Assembly: GCA_023614405.1 (NCBI GenBank)
Contig: CM042691.1
Coordinates: forward strand, 178,656,927-178,720,926
Direction: 5' to 3'
DNA: 64,000 bases
Source of the DNA: Avena insularis
Lineage: Eukaryota; Streptophyta; Magnoliopsida; Poales; Poaceae
The translations under genes and the position numbers were made by a program. The notes beneath the pieces are model-generated. The model had not been told where the DNA came from and made no database searches. It was given only the letters and a program-made list of their open reading frames with translations. How positions within the stretch are numbered: the first letter of the stretch is position 1; every line of letters starts with the position of its first letter. Positions 1 to 11,639 of this stretch are shown here, one piece after another.

Positions 1-169
1 AGGGACAACTATTAAATAACCATACAAGTATAGAGTTTTATAAACAATTCACATAATTGGCAATCAATACAAGTTGCCTGATATGGATATTCAAGGAACA
101 TTACAATAACTCATGGATACATAAGAAATATAATCATCTCTATGATTGCCTCTAGGGCATATTCCTTCA
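1..169 (-). repeat. 3' LTR (partial) of the first copia element
   Basis: Bases 1-169 match the right-hand LTR from about 6604 to 6775 with few changes. The inner border is the LTR start (TGAAGG on the minus strand) next to the polypurine tract. The rest of this LTR, about 1.1 kb by comparison with the other copy, lies left of the window. Confidence 0.9.
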
Positions 170-187
170 GTCTCCCACTTGCACTAG
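170..187 (-). other. Polypurine tract of the first copia element
   Basis: Read on the minus strand this is GTGCAAGTGGGAGAC directly before the LTR start. It is the plus-strand priming site. The second copia element has the same tract before its 3' LTR at 53013-53026. Confidence 0.8.
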
Positions 188-189
188 AG

Positions 190-2373
190 TCAATCTAGAT
201 TGTATCTAATATCTATTGCTCTCGCGTGCGCCTCATGCGCAGGCTGCGGGAGTGGCTTTGTAAAGGGATCAGCAACATTTGAGTCTGTATGTATTTTGCA
301 TATCATGACACTACCATCCTCAACGAACTCTCGAATCTGATGGTAACACATGCGAATATGTTTGTTCTTCTGGTGCTGTCTAGGCTCCTTGGCTTGTGCA
401 ATAGCACCATTGTTATCACAATAAACGTCCATGGGATTAGACGCGCCCTGAACCACACCAAGAGCGATCAGGAAATTCCTAATCCAAACAACTTCCTTTG
501 CAGCCTCCGAGGCGGCAATATATTTAGCTTCTCTTGAAGAGGAGGCCACCGTATCTTGCTTGGAACTTTTCCAACTCACAGCACCACCATTCATGACAAA
601 CACATAACCAGATTGCGATCTGGAGTCATCTGAGTCGTTAAGGTAACTCGCATCTGTGTAACCCCTTACACTGAGTTCATCCTCACCTCCATAAACTAGG
701 AACACATCCTTAGTCCTTTTCAAGTACTTAAGGATGTTCTTTACCGCTGTCCAGTGACCTTCACCTGGATCAGCCTGGTATCTGCTCGTAACACTTAGAG
801 GATAGGAAACATCTGGGCGAGTACATATCATTGCATACATGATGGATCCAATAGCCGAAGCATATGGAACTATGCTCATGCGCTCACGCTCATCAGTAGT
901 CGAAGGACACTGAGTCTTGCTGAGTTTTATGTCGTGGGACATGGGCAAGAACCCCTTCTTAGCCTCTTCCATGCTGAACCGCTTCAACACTTTGTCAATG
1001 TATGTACTTTGGCTTAATCCAATTAGCCTCCTTGATCTATCTCTATAGATATTGATGCCTAGAATATATGCCACTTCTCCCAAGTCCTTCATCGAAAAAC
1101 TATTTTTCAACAAGGTCTTAACAGACTCGAGCATAGGAATGTCATTTCCAATCAGCAATATGTCATCTACATATAAGATTAGAAATACAAGTGCTCTCCC
1201 ACTTTCCTTCTTGTTAACACAAGGTTCTTGTTCATTTTTTATGAAGCCAAACTCCTTTACAACTTCATCAAATCAAATGTTCCAACTCTGAGATGCTTGC
1301 TTCAGCCCACAAATGGACTTTAGAAGTTTGCATACCTTTCCAGCATTGTTTGGATCGACAAAACCTTCAGGTTGCATCATATACATGTCCTTAGTTAGGA
1401 TTCCATTTAAGAAAGCCGTCTTGACATCCATCTGCCATATTTCATAGTCGAAATGTGCAGCAATAGCTAGAATGATCCGTATAGATTTAAGCATCACTAC
1501 CGACAAGAAAGTCTCGTCGTAGTCAACTCCTTGAACTTGTCGAAAACCTTTTGCAACAAGTTGATCTTTATGGATGTGAACATTTCCATCCATATCAATC
1601 TTATTCTTATAGATCCATTTGCACTCGATGGCTTTAAAACTATCAGGCAGGTCAACCAAGTTCCAAACTTGATTGTTTCCCATGGACTCTATCTTAGATC
1701 TCACGGCGATCAGCCATTTCTCAGAGTCTGGGTCCACCATCGCTTCTGCATAGGTCGCAGGCTCATCATTGTCTAATAATAATAATTCACGCGCTTCGCG
1801 AAGCCTCGCTGACCTTCGTGGTTGTGGTGCTTCTATTGCCACGGGTTCCTCAACTTGTTCTGCTACAATAGCATCACTCGTAGAAGCATTCCCGACTGGC
1901 TCATCTTGAACTTCTTCAAGTCGCACCGACCTTCCACTTGTTCCCTTTGTGAGAAACTCTTTCTCTAGGAAAACACCGCTACGAGTGACAAACACTTTGC
2001 CCTCTTCTCGGTTGTAGAAGTAATACCCTAAGGTTTCCCTCGAATATCCCACGAAAATGCACTTATCCGATTTGGGTGTTAGCTTGTCCGACTGAAGTCG
2101 CTTGACAAATGCATCACAACCCCAAATCTTTAGAAAAGACAAACTGGGATTCTTTCTAGTCCACGTCTCATATGGTGTCTTAACTACGGATTTAGATGGT
2201 ACCCTGTTAAGTGTGAAAGCTGCCATTTCTAGAGCGTAACCCCAAAATGATAATGGTAAATCCGACTGGCTCATCATCGATCGAACCATGTCCAACAAAG
2301 TTCGATTGGCGCTGTTCAGAGACCCTGTTTCTTTGAGGCGTTCCGGGCAGCGTGAGCTATGGAACAATTCCAC
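190..2373 (-). pseudogene. copia pol: integrase C-terminal part, reverse transcriptase and RNase H, broken
   Basis: The block 1273-2373 carries the end of the integrase (LLDMVRSMMSQ, then KTPYETW and IWGCDAFVKRLQSDKL) and the start of RT (KWIYKNK, VAKGFRQ, YDETFLSVV, WQMDVKTAFLNG, GLKQASQSW). A TGA at 1273-1275 interrupts it just after QSW. The frame then continues through the YVDD catalytic motif near 1160-1172 and on through RNase H (VRGYTDASY, SWKSSKQDTVASSSREAKY, YCDNNGAI, KHIRMCYHQIREFV) to its natural stop at 190. TAG codons at 2357-2359 and 2462-2464, and a frame change near 2300-2330, separate this block from the upstream integrase. Catalytic motifs are well preserved, so the breaks are fairly recent point changes. 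Confidence 0.9.
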
Positions 2374-2461
2374 AACCCTTAAGATGATTTCTAAATTCGT
2401 GACTCAAATATTCACCTCCACGATCAGATCGCAAGGCCTTTATTTTCTTGCCACGTTGATT

Positions 2462-2941
2462 CTATACCTCACTCTGAAACTCCTTGAACTTTTCAAAAGT
2501 TTTAGACTTATGCCTCATCAAGTAGACATAACCATATCTACTGAAATCATCAGTAAAAGTAATGAAGTAGTGATATCCTCCTATGGATGTCATGCTCATT
2601 GGTCCACATACATCAGTATGTATGAGTTCCAACAAGTCTGTCGCTCTCTCGGGTAAACCCGAAAAAGACGACCTGGTCATCTTTCCAAGTAAACAAGCCT
2701 GACATATCTTGTATGATTCAAAATCAAACGAAGTTAGAAGACCATCACCATGGAGCTTCTTCATGCGCTTTTCACTTATATGCCCCAAACGACAATACCA
2801 TAAATAGGTAGGACTCAAATCATTAGGCCGAAGCCTTTTAGCACTAACATTGTAAACAGATGCATCATCAAGATTTAAAATAAATAACGCATTCACAGTG
2901 GGAGCATCAGCCACTGTTTGCACTCGCGAATGAATAACCAT
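2462..2941 (-). pseudogene. copia pol: integrase zinc-binding domain and start of catalytic core
   Basis: The reading frame shows the HHCC zinc-binding region (LGHISEKRMKKLH, then CQACLLGKM) followed by the first part of the DDE integrase core: HTDVCGP supplies the first aspartate and FTDDFSRYGYVYLM the second. The frame ends at a TAG at 2462-2464 before the expected glutamate region. Upstream it is separated from the protease block by tandem TGA codons around 2942-2950. Confidence 0.88.
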
Positions 2942-2947
2942 CCCTCA

Positions 2948-4090
2948 TCAAACATGATGTTGATAAATGTTTCGACCCATACTTGGAATGTAATAACAAT
3001 TATTCAACTCCATAATAAATCCTGACGGAAGGTGAAGTTGCATGACGCCGACGAACAATGCAGCAACCCTTGCTTTATTTCCGACGCGAAAATACACTTC
3101 GCCTTTCTGCACTTGTCTAGTCCTTATTAGCCCCTGCATCGAATTGCAAATATGAGCAACCGATCCGGTATGAAATACCCAAGAGTTAACATAGGAATCA
3201 GCGATAAGAATGTCCACAACATTTATAACAAGCGTACCTGAGTGGGAAGTACTCTTACTTCCACTCTTCTTCAAAGAAGCCTGGTACTTGCTGCAGTTTC
3301 TCTTCCAGTGGCCATGTTCATGACAAAATAAGCACTCAGTGTCTTCTACAGGTCCAGCCTTTTGCTTGGGTGCAGGCTTGGGGATTGTATCCTTAGCCTT
3401 GCCCTTCTTCTTCCAAGAAGTACCTTTTTTATTAAAGCTAGGCTTGTTCTGCACAGCCATCACATGGCTATGCCCTGCACACTCCTTCATGTCACTTTCT
3501 GTTGTTTTTAGCATCCCACATAATTTATTATGGCCCTTCTCCACCCCATGCATATGGTAGTTCAAAATGAACTGCCCATAGATAGATGGAAGAGACGCCA
3601 AAATGAAATCAGTAGCCAACTCTTGGCCTAGTGGAAAACCAAGATTTTCCAAAGTCTGACTATAACCAACCATTTTGATCACATGGGTGCCTACACCTGC
3701 TCCCTTTGCCAGCTTGCATTCCACAAAGGACTTGGCGACATTGTACCTCTTAGTCCTGTCCTGAGTCTAGAACATGTCCTTAAGCGCGACGATCATATCG
3801 TACGCTTCCTGATCCTCAAACTTCTTTTGGAGTTTAGGTTCCATGCATGCAAGCATAAGACAGCTAACCTCAAGAGAATCATCACATTCTCTCTTGTAGG
3901 CATTCTTGAGGGCAGCAGATGCATTATCAGCAGGTTCATCGGGGATTGGGGTATCCAGAATCATTTCCTTTTTATTAGACCTGAGAACAATTCTCAGGTT
4001 ACGGACCTAGTCCGAATAGTTTGTTCCATTTAGTTTATCTTTGTCAAGAATCGAACGCAGAGAAAAAGGTGAAGCAGTGTTCGGTGCCAT
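2948..4090 (-). pseudogene. copia gag and aspartic protease, broken
   Basis: The likely gag start is the ATG at 4088-4090 (MAPNTASPF). In-frame TAG codons follow at 4007-4009 and 3767-3769. The block 2948-3724 contains the capsid C-terminal part, the nucleocapsid zinc knuckle CLFCHEHGHWKRNC (CX2CX4HX4C) and the protease. The protease active-site motif expected as DTGS reads HTGS here (WVFHTGSVAHIC, codon at 3170-3172). The catalytic aspartate is therefore lost, in addition to the stop codons. Confidence 0.88.
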
Positions 4091-5469
4091 TGATCTACAA
4101 CAGAAAACATGCAAAATACTAAGCCATGTAACCATGAAAGAGTAAAACATATTAAACAATTTAATAGCATATACTCCCACTTAAATCAATATCCCTCTAT
4201 TGATACTAAGTGATTCAAGATCCACAATTAACAAGTCGACTAGTGAGCTTTAGCATCACTGCTAGAAGACAAGGTAAACCGGTAAGCAACACTTGCTAGT
4301 CATATCACATATGACTCTTGTTGTTGGGTGACATCTCTATGTCAAAACTAGGCGTCAAACCTTTATGCCCCAAGATCCTTAATTGTTAAGATGACCTTGT
4401 CAAGCTCACCAACCCTTATGCGTGTAAGTATCCGATACAAACCCATCCAGCCAAGGAAAACCACGGCACCCTAATTTCATAGGCCCACCAACGATTGTAC
4501 AGGGCATAGGATGGTGCAAGGTTTGGTTGGGAGGGCACGGTTTAACTTAAACTTTGTGAGGGATCGTTCTACTTCTATCATCTAAGAATGTATAGAGTAA
4601 AACGCATAAGAATAGCATTCACATAGTTGTGACACAGTATGGCCCATTTTCTCATGGTGATCTATATCGCCATAGAACCTGTCCACCATGATGATCTCCA
4701 TCTTCATGTTCCATGCGAGCCATCCTCCAAGTGATGAGTCCTCCAAGAACTAATACAAGCTATTACTCCTAACAGCTAGTAATCAAAATTACATAGTATT
4801 GGGATCATCACAAGTTGGCACGCAGGCCATTGCAATAATTGACAACACATATGGCTCCAGCCGTGTTGCCCTACTCACGACACGCGGGTCATGATAAATT
4901 TTATACATGCATCACATACATATATGGGCCATACTGATCACATACATCCTGCAAAAACAAGTTATGCATAGAAACGCATTCTACCGGATCATGTGAAATC
5001 GCAGCACCTAGTTACCTTAACTAGATACAAAAGGGGCTACGATAGAAGGGGGTCCCCCTGCGGGGTTTGAAGGGGCAGCGCCCCTCGAGGTATCTTTAAG
5101 GATTTTTATCGAATCTATACAATTTTCTTTAAGGATTTTGATCGGCAAATCAAATTTACCATAAACCGACTATTGTTCCGATTCAATCAAACTCCTTTGA
5201 TCACGGTACATCGATTTTAGATCTAGGTTCTGATTCAATCAATCATATTGATCTTCGCGTGATTCAACAGGATTTATGTGTCACTGTCTACACCGATGGC
5301 GAAAACCGACCGGTAGGGTTAAGTCGTTCGACGACCTCAGAATCACGATCACGGAAAGCAAGATCACAGATCAATCCTGAACCACCGCCATATAAATGAT
5401 CACATCATTCATATCAATCTGCATATCACCATATGCAAACATCCCGAACCTATAACTGAACAGCATCAG
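4091..5469 (-). other. Untranslated leader of the first copia element
   Basis: About 1.4 kb lies between the PBS and the gag ATG, and no open frame of note is visible. Two compact GC-rich hairpin-forming segments sit at 5048-5095: GGGGGTCCCCC, and AGGGGC followed by GCCCCT around a 3-base loop. They are candidates for an RNA packaging or dimerisation structure by position only. Confidence 0.7.
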
Positions 5470-5480
5470 CTCTGATACCA
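5470..5480 (-). other. Primer binding site (tRNA-Met type) of the first copia element
   Basis: The minus strand reads TGGTATCAGAG one base after the 5' LTR end. This is complementary to the 3' end of initiator tRNA-Met, the usual plant copia primer. Confidence 0.88.
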
Positions 5481-5481
5481 C

Positions 5482-6775
5482 TGAAGGGATACGGGTAGGC
5501 TACACTAGCGCAAATCAAAATTTTCTACCGCGTAAACCAGGAATACTGTTGTCATAGATCACGGGATTCCCACTAGACGCACGGTTGCGGAACTTGATGA
5601 CGCGCGTCGAGACAGTGTAGATGTGCTACGTCTCCTCCTCGTCCTCGTCCCATGAGCATCTCCCCTTGCGCGGCTCGTCCAAGTGCTACAGCTGCAGCAC
5701 TTCCGATGTATCCACACGTACAGGGTGAAAGCGTCAGACGCCGGGCTGCTAGGTCCGCGCGTGCAACACATGCGTGAGGAGTGGCGGCTGGGTGGAATGG
5801 TCTAACCCTGGTCAGCACGCCCCACCCTCTCTTATATAGGCGTCCCTAGTGGGCTTCTACGTTAGCATCCCATTAGTATCCTAAGCCTGGTCTAATTCAA
5901 ATCTAATCCTTATTAGGCTTCCAGCCCCTTAAGTGTGTGACCCTATAGGTTCATATACGTATAGACATGACACGAATACACTTATTCTGTCAATAGTTGG
6001 TAGCGGCCTCTAACAAGACGTGCCAACTCCTAAACGCATACAAAGATCATATCGGACGAACCATCACAAGGTTTAGTACATGTCTTTCCCTTTGCCTCAT
6101 GATATTTGGTCTAGCTCCAAGCTGACCTCTCTTTCTCGATACTGTGATCCGGAATCCCTTTACTAGGTTAACTCTTAACCTAATGTAGCACGGCCATGCA
6201 TTTCTGGATCCGATCACTCGAGAGGCCCAGAGATATCTCTCTCAAGTAGAGAGGGGCAAATCCCATCTTGATTGACCATACCTTGCAGCATGCTTTAGGA
6301 CAAACCCGAAATCTACCTTTATAACTACCCAGTTACGGAGTAGCGTCTCACAGCCCCAAAGTAGGTCGATCCACATCTCAAGTACATGCTACAATCTCAG
6401 GCCTAAGGACAAAACATACACGATGTGTAGAGAGAGTTGCAAGTCTAATTGCCAGTCTCAAGTTGGGTCAGTCCAACCCCATGTTCATAACATGTGTCCA
6501 CATCATTGGTTTGACATCTCCATGTCTATGACTTGCGAAACATAGTCATCAACCAATTGATGTGCTAGTCTAATATTCATGTGTGTCCTCACATGAACTC
6601 CGACTAGGGACAACTATTAAATAACCATACAAGTATAGAGTTTCACAAACAATTCACATAATTGTCAATCAATACAAGTTGTCTGATATGGATATTCAAG
6701 AAAAAATACAATAACTCATGGATACATAAGAAATATAATCATCTCTATGATTGCCTCTAGGGCATATTTCCTTCA
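5482..6775 (-). repeat. 5' LTR of the first copia element
   Basis: This 1294-bp LTR is bounded by the inverted ends TGAAGG and CCTTCA. Its outer 170 bases match the partial LTR at 1-169. A TATA-type promoter is visible on the minus strand at 5831-5838 (TATATAAG), placing transcription toward lower coordinates, in agreement with gag-pol. Confidence 0.9.
5831..5838 (-). promoter_or_regulatory. TATA box of the 5' LTR promoter
   Basis: The minus strand reads CCTATATAAGAGAGGG. It is the only strong TATA in this LTR and lies a plausible distance upstream of the PBS. Confidence 0.6.
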
Positions 6776-6813
6776 ACTAGGCGGGTTCAGATCTAGTGGC
6801 CGGATGGCATCCA

Positions 6814-8787
6814 CACTACTAGGAAAAACTTTATCAGTGGCACACCAAAAATGATTTATGTGGCACATCTAGTCGTTGCCACTAAATTGTCGCCACTAAA
6901 ATTAGAATTCTATGCGCCACAGAATTCCGTCCTAGATTCTGTGGCGCATATGGCCATATGCGCCACAGAATCCTTTTTTTCAGAATTTCAAAAAATTTAG
7001 AATCTGGTACAAATACAGGTATATAACATGTATATTACTAGAAGTACACAAAATTGATGTAAATACGTAAAAGTTGCACTGCAAGATACAAATGTTCTAG
7101 TTCACATATAATACATCAACAAGCATGAATGTTCACAAGTGTTCATCAATCACATCACACTAAGAACCGAATAAGTGTACAAGTACATTTCACAAGTGTT
7201 CATCTCATGAATGCAATCATGAATAATTGATTAAACAAATATATGTCATTTATAAAAATAGGGCTTCGAGGAAAAAGGGGCACACATTAGGGGACTCGGT
7301 GATGTTGGGGGTTCCGAGGGTTCGGGGGTTTGGTCTTCAGACTCCGGGAAGGAGAGCTTCGCGCCATCAGATCCGTGAGGGAGAACTTGGGTCATCGGTT
7401 CCGTGAAGGCAATCTTGTAGTCGATGGCGAACTTGAGTGGATCGGGTACCGGTGGTCTTGTGGCTCCGACTTGTTGCAACCATGCATCTTCTAGGAAACA
7501 CCAAGACAAGTTGGCAAACAGGGGCACGCGTGGGAGCACCAATGTGGAGCCTCTAGGCAGCAGCGGCCAGTAGAACGAGAGGATCACACGGCCACGGTGA
7601 CATCCACAAAAAGGAAAAAGAACAGCAGGGTCAACTCGCGCAGGGGCACATGGCCTTGCAGCACGCACGGAGCACGGTGACATTGGCGCTCGAGCGGCGT
7701 ACCGGGGTGAAGGCGACTGGAAAGTGCCACCAGAAGCAGGCTCGAGGAGAATGGCAGGTGGCGGTGCCTGGCATCTAGGACGACGCGGCAGCGGACTCGC
7801 CAGCAAGGAGGCGCGAGGAAAATGAGGGCGGCCGGAGGCGGAGGCACATGAGGAGGCCGGTGGTGGCGGTCGGTTCTTGGGCAGAGAGGAGGTAGGGCGC
7901 GATGGTGACAGGAGGCGGAGCACCGCAGGGACATGCCCGGGCGGCTGGCGGCGAGGCCAAGCCAAAACGGCGTTGCTGCGGCGGCTTGGAGAGGATGGGA
8001 AAGGGGCAACGCGGGCGTCCGGAGGAGGGGAGAGGGGGCGGTGATGCAGGCGAGGTGGCGGACGACGGAGCTCGAGCGGCGGCGGGGTAGGCCGATGTGG
8101 GGGGGCGCTGTGGCGGTGGCCCGAGCTCGAGAGGAAGGCGACCGCGAGCAAAGGAGGGGAATCGAGAGCGGTTTTCATGGCGTGGGATGGTGGGGCCGGG
8201 TACGGGAGGAGCGTGCATGGTGGGGTGAGGCGTGTGCGTTGTGCGGGATTGCGAGGGGTAGGGTGTGAAGCGGGTCTGCTGTTTGTGTGGCTGCGTGGTG
8301 GTTGAGTGGCGGCGGGGTGGGGTAGTTGGTGAGCTAGGGTTAGCTTCCTGGGGTTGGCCGGCTAGGCCGAATCTGGCCTGGTTTGGCTGCCCCCACACAA
8401 AATACTAAAGGTTGATTTTTATCTTTCTAATGCTTTATTTTAAAACCAAAGGGTGTGGGATCTGCCTTTTTTAGATCTGTTTCACATATTCTATGGCGCA
8501 TACGGCAAATGCTCCACAGAATGTCAAAATTCTGTGGCGCATATAGCAGAATTTTGATATTCTGTGGCGCATATAACCATATGCGCCATAGAATTCTGGC
8601 CTGCCCATGTGCTGGGTTAGGCCCACATGGGGCCCATAGGATATGCGCCACAGAATTCTCACTTTCTGTGGCGCATATAGCTATATAGCTATATAGCTAT
8701 ATGCGCCACAGAATTAATTTTAGTGGAGCATTTTTCATATATGCGCCATATAATTAAAATCTACCTATAATCGTTTTCCTAGTGGTG
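6814..8787. mobile_element. Non-autonomous CACTA (En/Spm) transposon
   Basis: The left end reads CACTACTAGGAAAAAC. The right end, reverse complemented, reads CACCACTAGGAAAACG. Both are flanked by the 3-bp duplication CCA (6811-6813 and 8788-8790), as expected for CACTA elements. Both subterminal regions (6907-6990 and 8485-8760) are filled with direct and inverted copies of the word ATTCTGTGGCGCATAT, the typical transposase-binding arrays of this superfamily. No transposase is recognisable. The interior 7240-8400 is GC-rich with long proline- and arginine-rich frames on both strands, the pattern of compositional bias or a captured GC-rich segment rather than a proven gene. Confidence 0.88.
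8664..8713. repeat. Perfect 50-bp palindrome in the CACTA subterminal region
   Basis: Two inverted copies of the subterminal word TTCTGTGGCGCATATAG meet through a TATAGC-type spacer, giving a perfect palindrome of 50 bases. It can form a hairpin or cruciform. Confidence 0.9.
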
Positions 8788-8790
8788 CCA

Positions 8791-10010
8791 TAGCCATGGT
8801 TTGCGAAGTTGACTTGCACAGAGCACGCGTGGCTGACATGCTCGTCGGCCTCCTGTCGCCTAGACTACTCTTCGTGTGCCGACCTCCCCCGTCTACGACA
8901 TGGACCTGTTATGGTGGTGTTTGCCGACCCGTGGGCGCGAGATCGTGGAAGCCGGGGCGGCGGCCCTGGGAGGTGGTCTATGCGGGCAGCCCTCCGGTGG
9001 AGGTGGCTTCGGGAGGTAGCTCGTGGTGTTTCTCCTCAGACCGGCGGTAGTCCGGCAAGCCCGGGTGATCACGAGGTCGATGGCGCTGCTACCTGGCAGC
9101 GGGGCTCTACCAGTGGTGGATCTTTTGGTAGGAGGAGGAGGGACTAGTGTTGGAGTTGGCGAGGATAGTGGCACCCTTGCTGCAGTGCGGTGGAAGGGCT
9201 TCACGTGCCCATTTGGGCTCGGCTGGGCCAGTGAGGGTCTAGTTCGCCCCTCCCGCTGCATCCAGTCGGCTACCACCGGAAGGTGGTGGAGGAAGTTCCC
9301 TCCCGCGTGTTGCTATCCTGCCAACTCTCACCGATGTTCCTCCTTTTTCGTTATTGCCGGCCTCACAACGTGGGTCGCGGTGAGATGTCGGGGTTGACTG
9401 CAAGGCCGTGGTGGCGTATGCTGGTGGGCGGTCGAGCTTGGTGGAGCCTTCGAAGGGTCCGGAAGTGTGTGTTTTAGGGGTCGGGAGAAATCCTTGTCGA
9501 CTAAACACCGACGCGGTGACGCCTGCGGGTGTCACCTTCCTTCATGAAAGGTGTCAGGTGTACCTCTTTCCCACCTCTTGTAGCGTACCAGGGGAAACCC
9601 TAGGAGTAGTCCGGGCAGCAGCGTCATCGTCGCTTCCTTCTTGGATGTCCTGCTTGGTGCGTGACACTTGAGAGTGCTAGGAGCGTGGTGGAAATTCTCC
9701 GAAGGGCACAGCAATTGTGGGTCATCCTTTGTAGTCAAGCCACTGTTGTCGGCTTTGCTTTCTCTTCTTTTTTCTTTTTAGTCTTCTTTGTTTTTTTCTT
9801 TTAGGCGATATGCTGTCAGCAGCGGTCTCAACTTGATTGCTATATTTATATAGCTGGGCATATGCATGTTTTGAAAAGGAAAACATGGTAATAAATAAAC
9901 AACCTCTAGCTATGGCAGATCTATTCGCGGATCACGCTGTCATATACATCCCTCCATAAACAAATCCCAAAACTCCGTATATTGTAGAGTACTTTATGAT
10001 TGGAGTATAT
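8791..10010. other. GC-rich anonymous block, no gene recognised
   Basis: Overlapping frames on both strands reflect high GC. I see no domain. From about 9700 the sequence turns into a T-rich tract (CTTTTTTCTTTTTAG type) and then an AT-rich tail near 9830-9900, which resembles the 3' part of a transposon- or retrogene-like unit, but no terminal structure was found. Confidence 0.4.
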
Positions 10011-11300
10011 CCACAATGTTATTAAAAACCCAAGTTCTAAAAAGTGCATGGTGGCCAGTTTGCTCGAACGAGCCACCGTTTTCTAACCGTGTGATCGACT
10101 CGATCAAGCCCGCGTGGCTCGATGTCCCGCTGTCACACCATCCCCACCTACCTCACACCCAATCCCCTCCACGCGCCGCTCCAAGCTCCACTTTCTCCGG
10201 CACCGACGACCCTCCCAGCAACTCGCACCTCCGGCCCCTACCCTCTAGATCCTCTGGCACCGGCGCAGATCCTTCCTACCCAACCTCGAGCTACACTGGC
10301 ACCGTTCCTCCTTCCTTGTCACCAGCGTAGCGCGGAATCTCTGCCGGCGGCACTCTACCTACACCTAGCGCCGCCTGGTGCTCCCACATCATCCTCGCTT
10401 CGCCGGTAGCCCCACCACCACATGGCGCCACCGGAGCCCCACCTCCCAACCTTCGTCCTGTTGCGCCGGCGCGAACTGCACGGCCCGCCCACTCCTAGCC
10501 CTCTATCCTCCCCTCCGACGCGTCCCCACGCGCCCTCGTCCTGCTTGCCGAAGCTGGCCCACTCCACCCATGTCTTTTCTCGACCACCCGCGGCCCTGCC
10601 CAGAATCCACTATGTTGTCGCTCGGACTCTTTCCTTGGTGGAATCCTACTTGCGATGCTCCGGACTCCCCCGAGTACCCCCTCTGTCCAGGACTCTTCGG
10701 TGCCTCCACTACAGCGCCTAGATACCACCATCGTCCTCTCAAGTGCTGGCATGCGTGCTTTAACTGCACATCATCTCCACTCTCGTGGTTGATCTGCCAC
10801 CCCCTCATAATTCTCCATTGTTGTCTCTTCAGCCACCTCCCCTAGTGGCGGCGGCGAGTGGCGGTGTCAGACGGTGTGGCAGTGTGATCGTCTAGGACGC
10901 TTGATGTATGCGAGGATGAGGAGCGTCTAGTACCTGTAGTGACAGCCATGGCGGCTATGTGTGCAGGGAGAAGGTTCAGACACTGCAACGACAACCATGG
11001 TGGGTGATTTGTGACACACGGATCCGTACCCACGCCAGAATACAGCACCTCTAGAGGTCCATCGTGCCTCTTGGTTCGGCCACTGTTGATGCATCGGTCA
11101 CCATCAGCACCGGAGGCCAGAGGGCGAGGCAAGCCTGTGGGCTGCCGCGTCGACACCAACCTTTGTTCAGGCCGTCACATCAAGCGTGTATGCACCGGTC
11201 AGAAGACTTTCTAGTATGGCTCCAAAGAGTAAGCTGGCTGTGTCTTGCAATTTATCTTGGTATGCACCAGTGTTCGTCGAATTGTCTCGCCTGAGTCTAA
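10011..11300. other. GC-rich, C-skewed block with proline-rich frames
   Basis: Several plus-strand frames (10016-10330, 10378-10845) are proline-, serine- and threonine-rich and overlap frames on the other strand. No motif of a known family is visible. The block directly precedes the AAGTTGT arrays, an arrangement echoed at 15590-16650 and 32880-33850. Confidence 0.35.
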
Positions 11301-11639
11301 ATGCATAAAATCTGCACCTTGTTGAGTTGTGTGCTAGTGTCCTTTATACATGAAAATGCATACTTGGTTTACATGATTCGGTGATACTTCATACTATTAG
11401 TGTTGCTATGTTCTGGCCAACTTGTTCGACGAGCAATGTTGGAGGATTTTTTCGTGAACATTCCGAACAGTTGGAAGGAATAGGAGCGGCAAAAAAGGAC
11501 AGCGAGCATGGTGATTTTATTACAATTATGACGATCACAACTTGACTAGTTCATTAAGTTTTCTATAAGTACGTTATGCAAATAGCATTGGGATTACCAA
11601 ATTAAAGTTTCCTCGACGCTTTTTTAGCCTGGTTAACTA

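Larger units (their letters stand above)
1..6775 (-). mobile_element. Ty1-copia LTR retrotransposon, decayed, 3' LTR cut by window start
   Basis: The same terminal sequence occurs at 1-169 and at 6604-6775, enclosing a PPT, a gag-pol region read on the minus strand and a tRNA-Met-type primer binding site. The order on the minus strand is 5' LTR (5482-6775), PBS, untranslated leader of about 1.4 kb, gag, protease, integrase, RT, RNase H, PPT, 3' LTR. Integrase before RT defines the Ty1-copia order. Every coding block has at least one in-frame stop or frameshift, so the copy is non-autonomous today. The 5 bases right of the element are ACTAG; the partner target duplication lies outside the window and cannot be checked. 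The LTR start and the PPT closely resemble those of the second copia element at 46513-54700, so the two are related families. Confidence 0.93.

Noticed and set aside
7246..8398. Long minus-strand frames (310 and 207 residues) inside the CACTA element
   Set aside because: They overlap each other and plus-strand frames, are dominated by P, S, R and A, and lack any domain; high GC explains them. Kept only as composition of the element.
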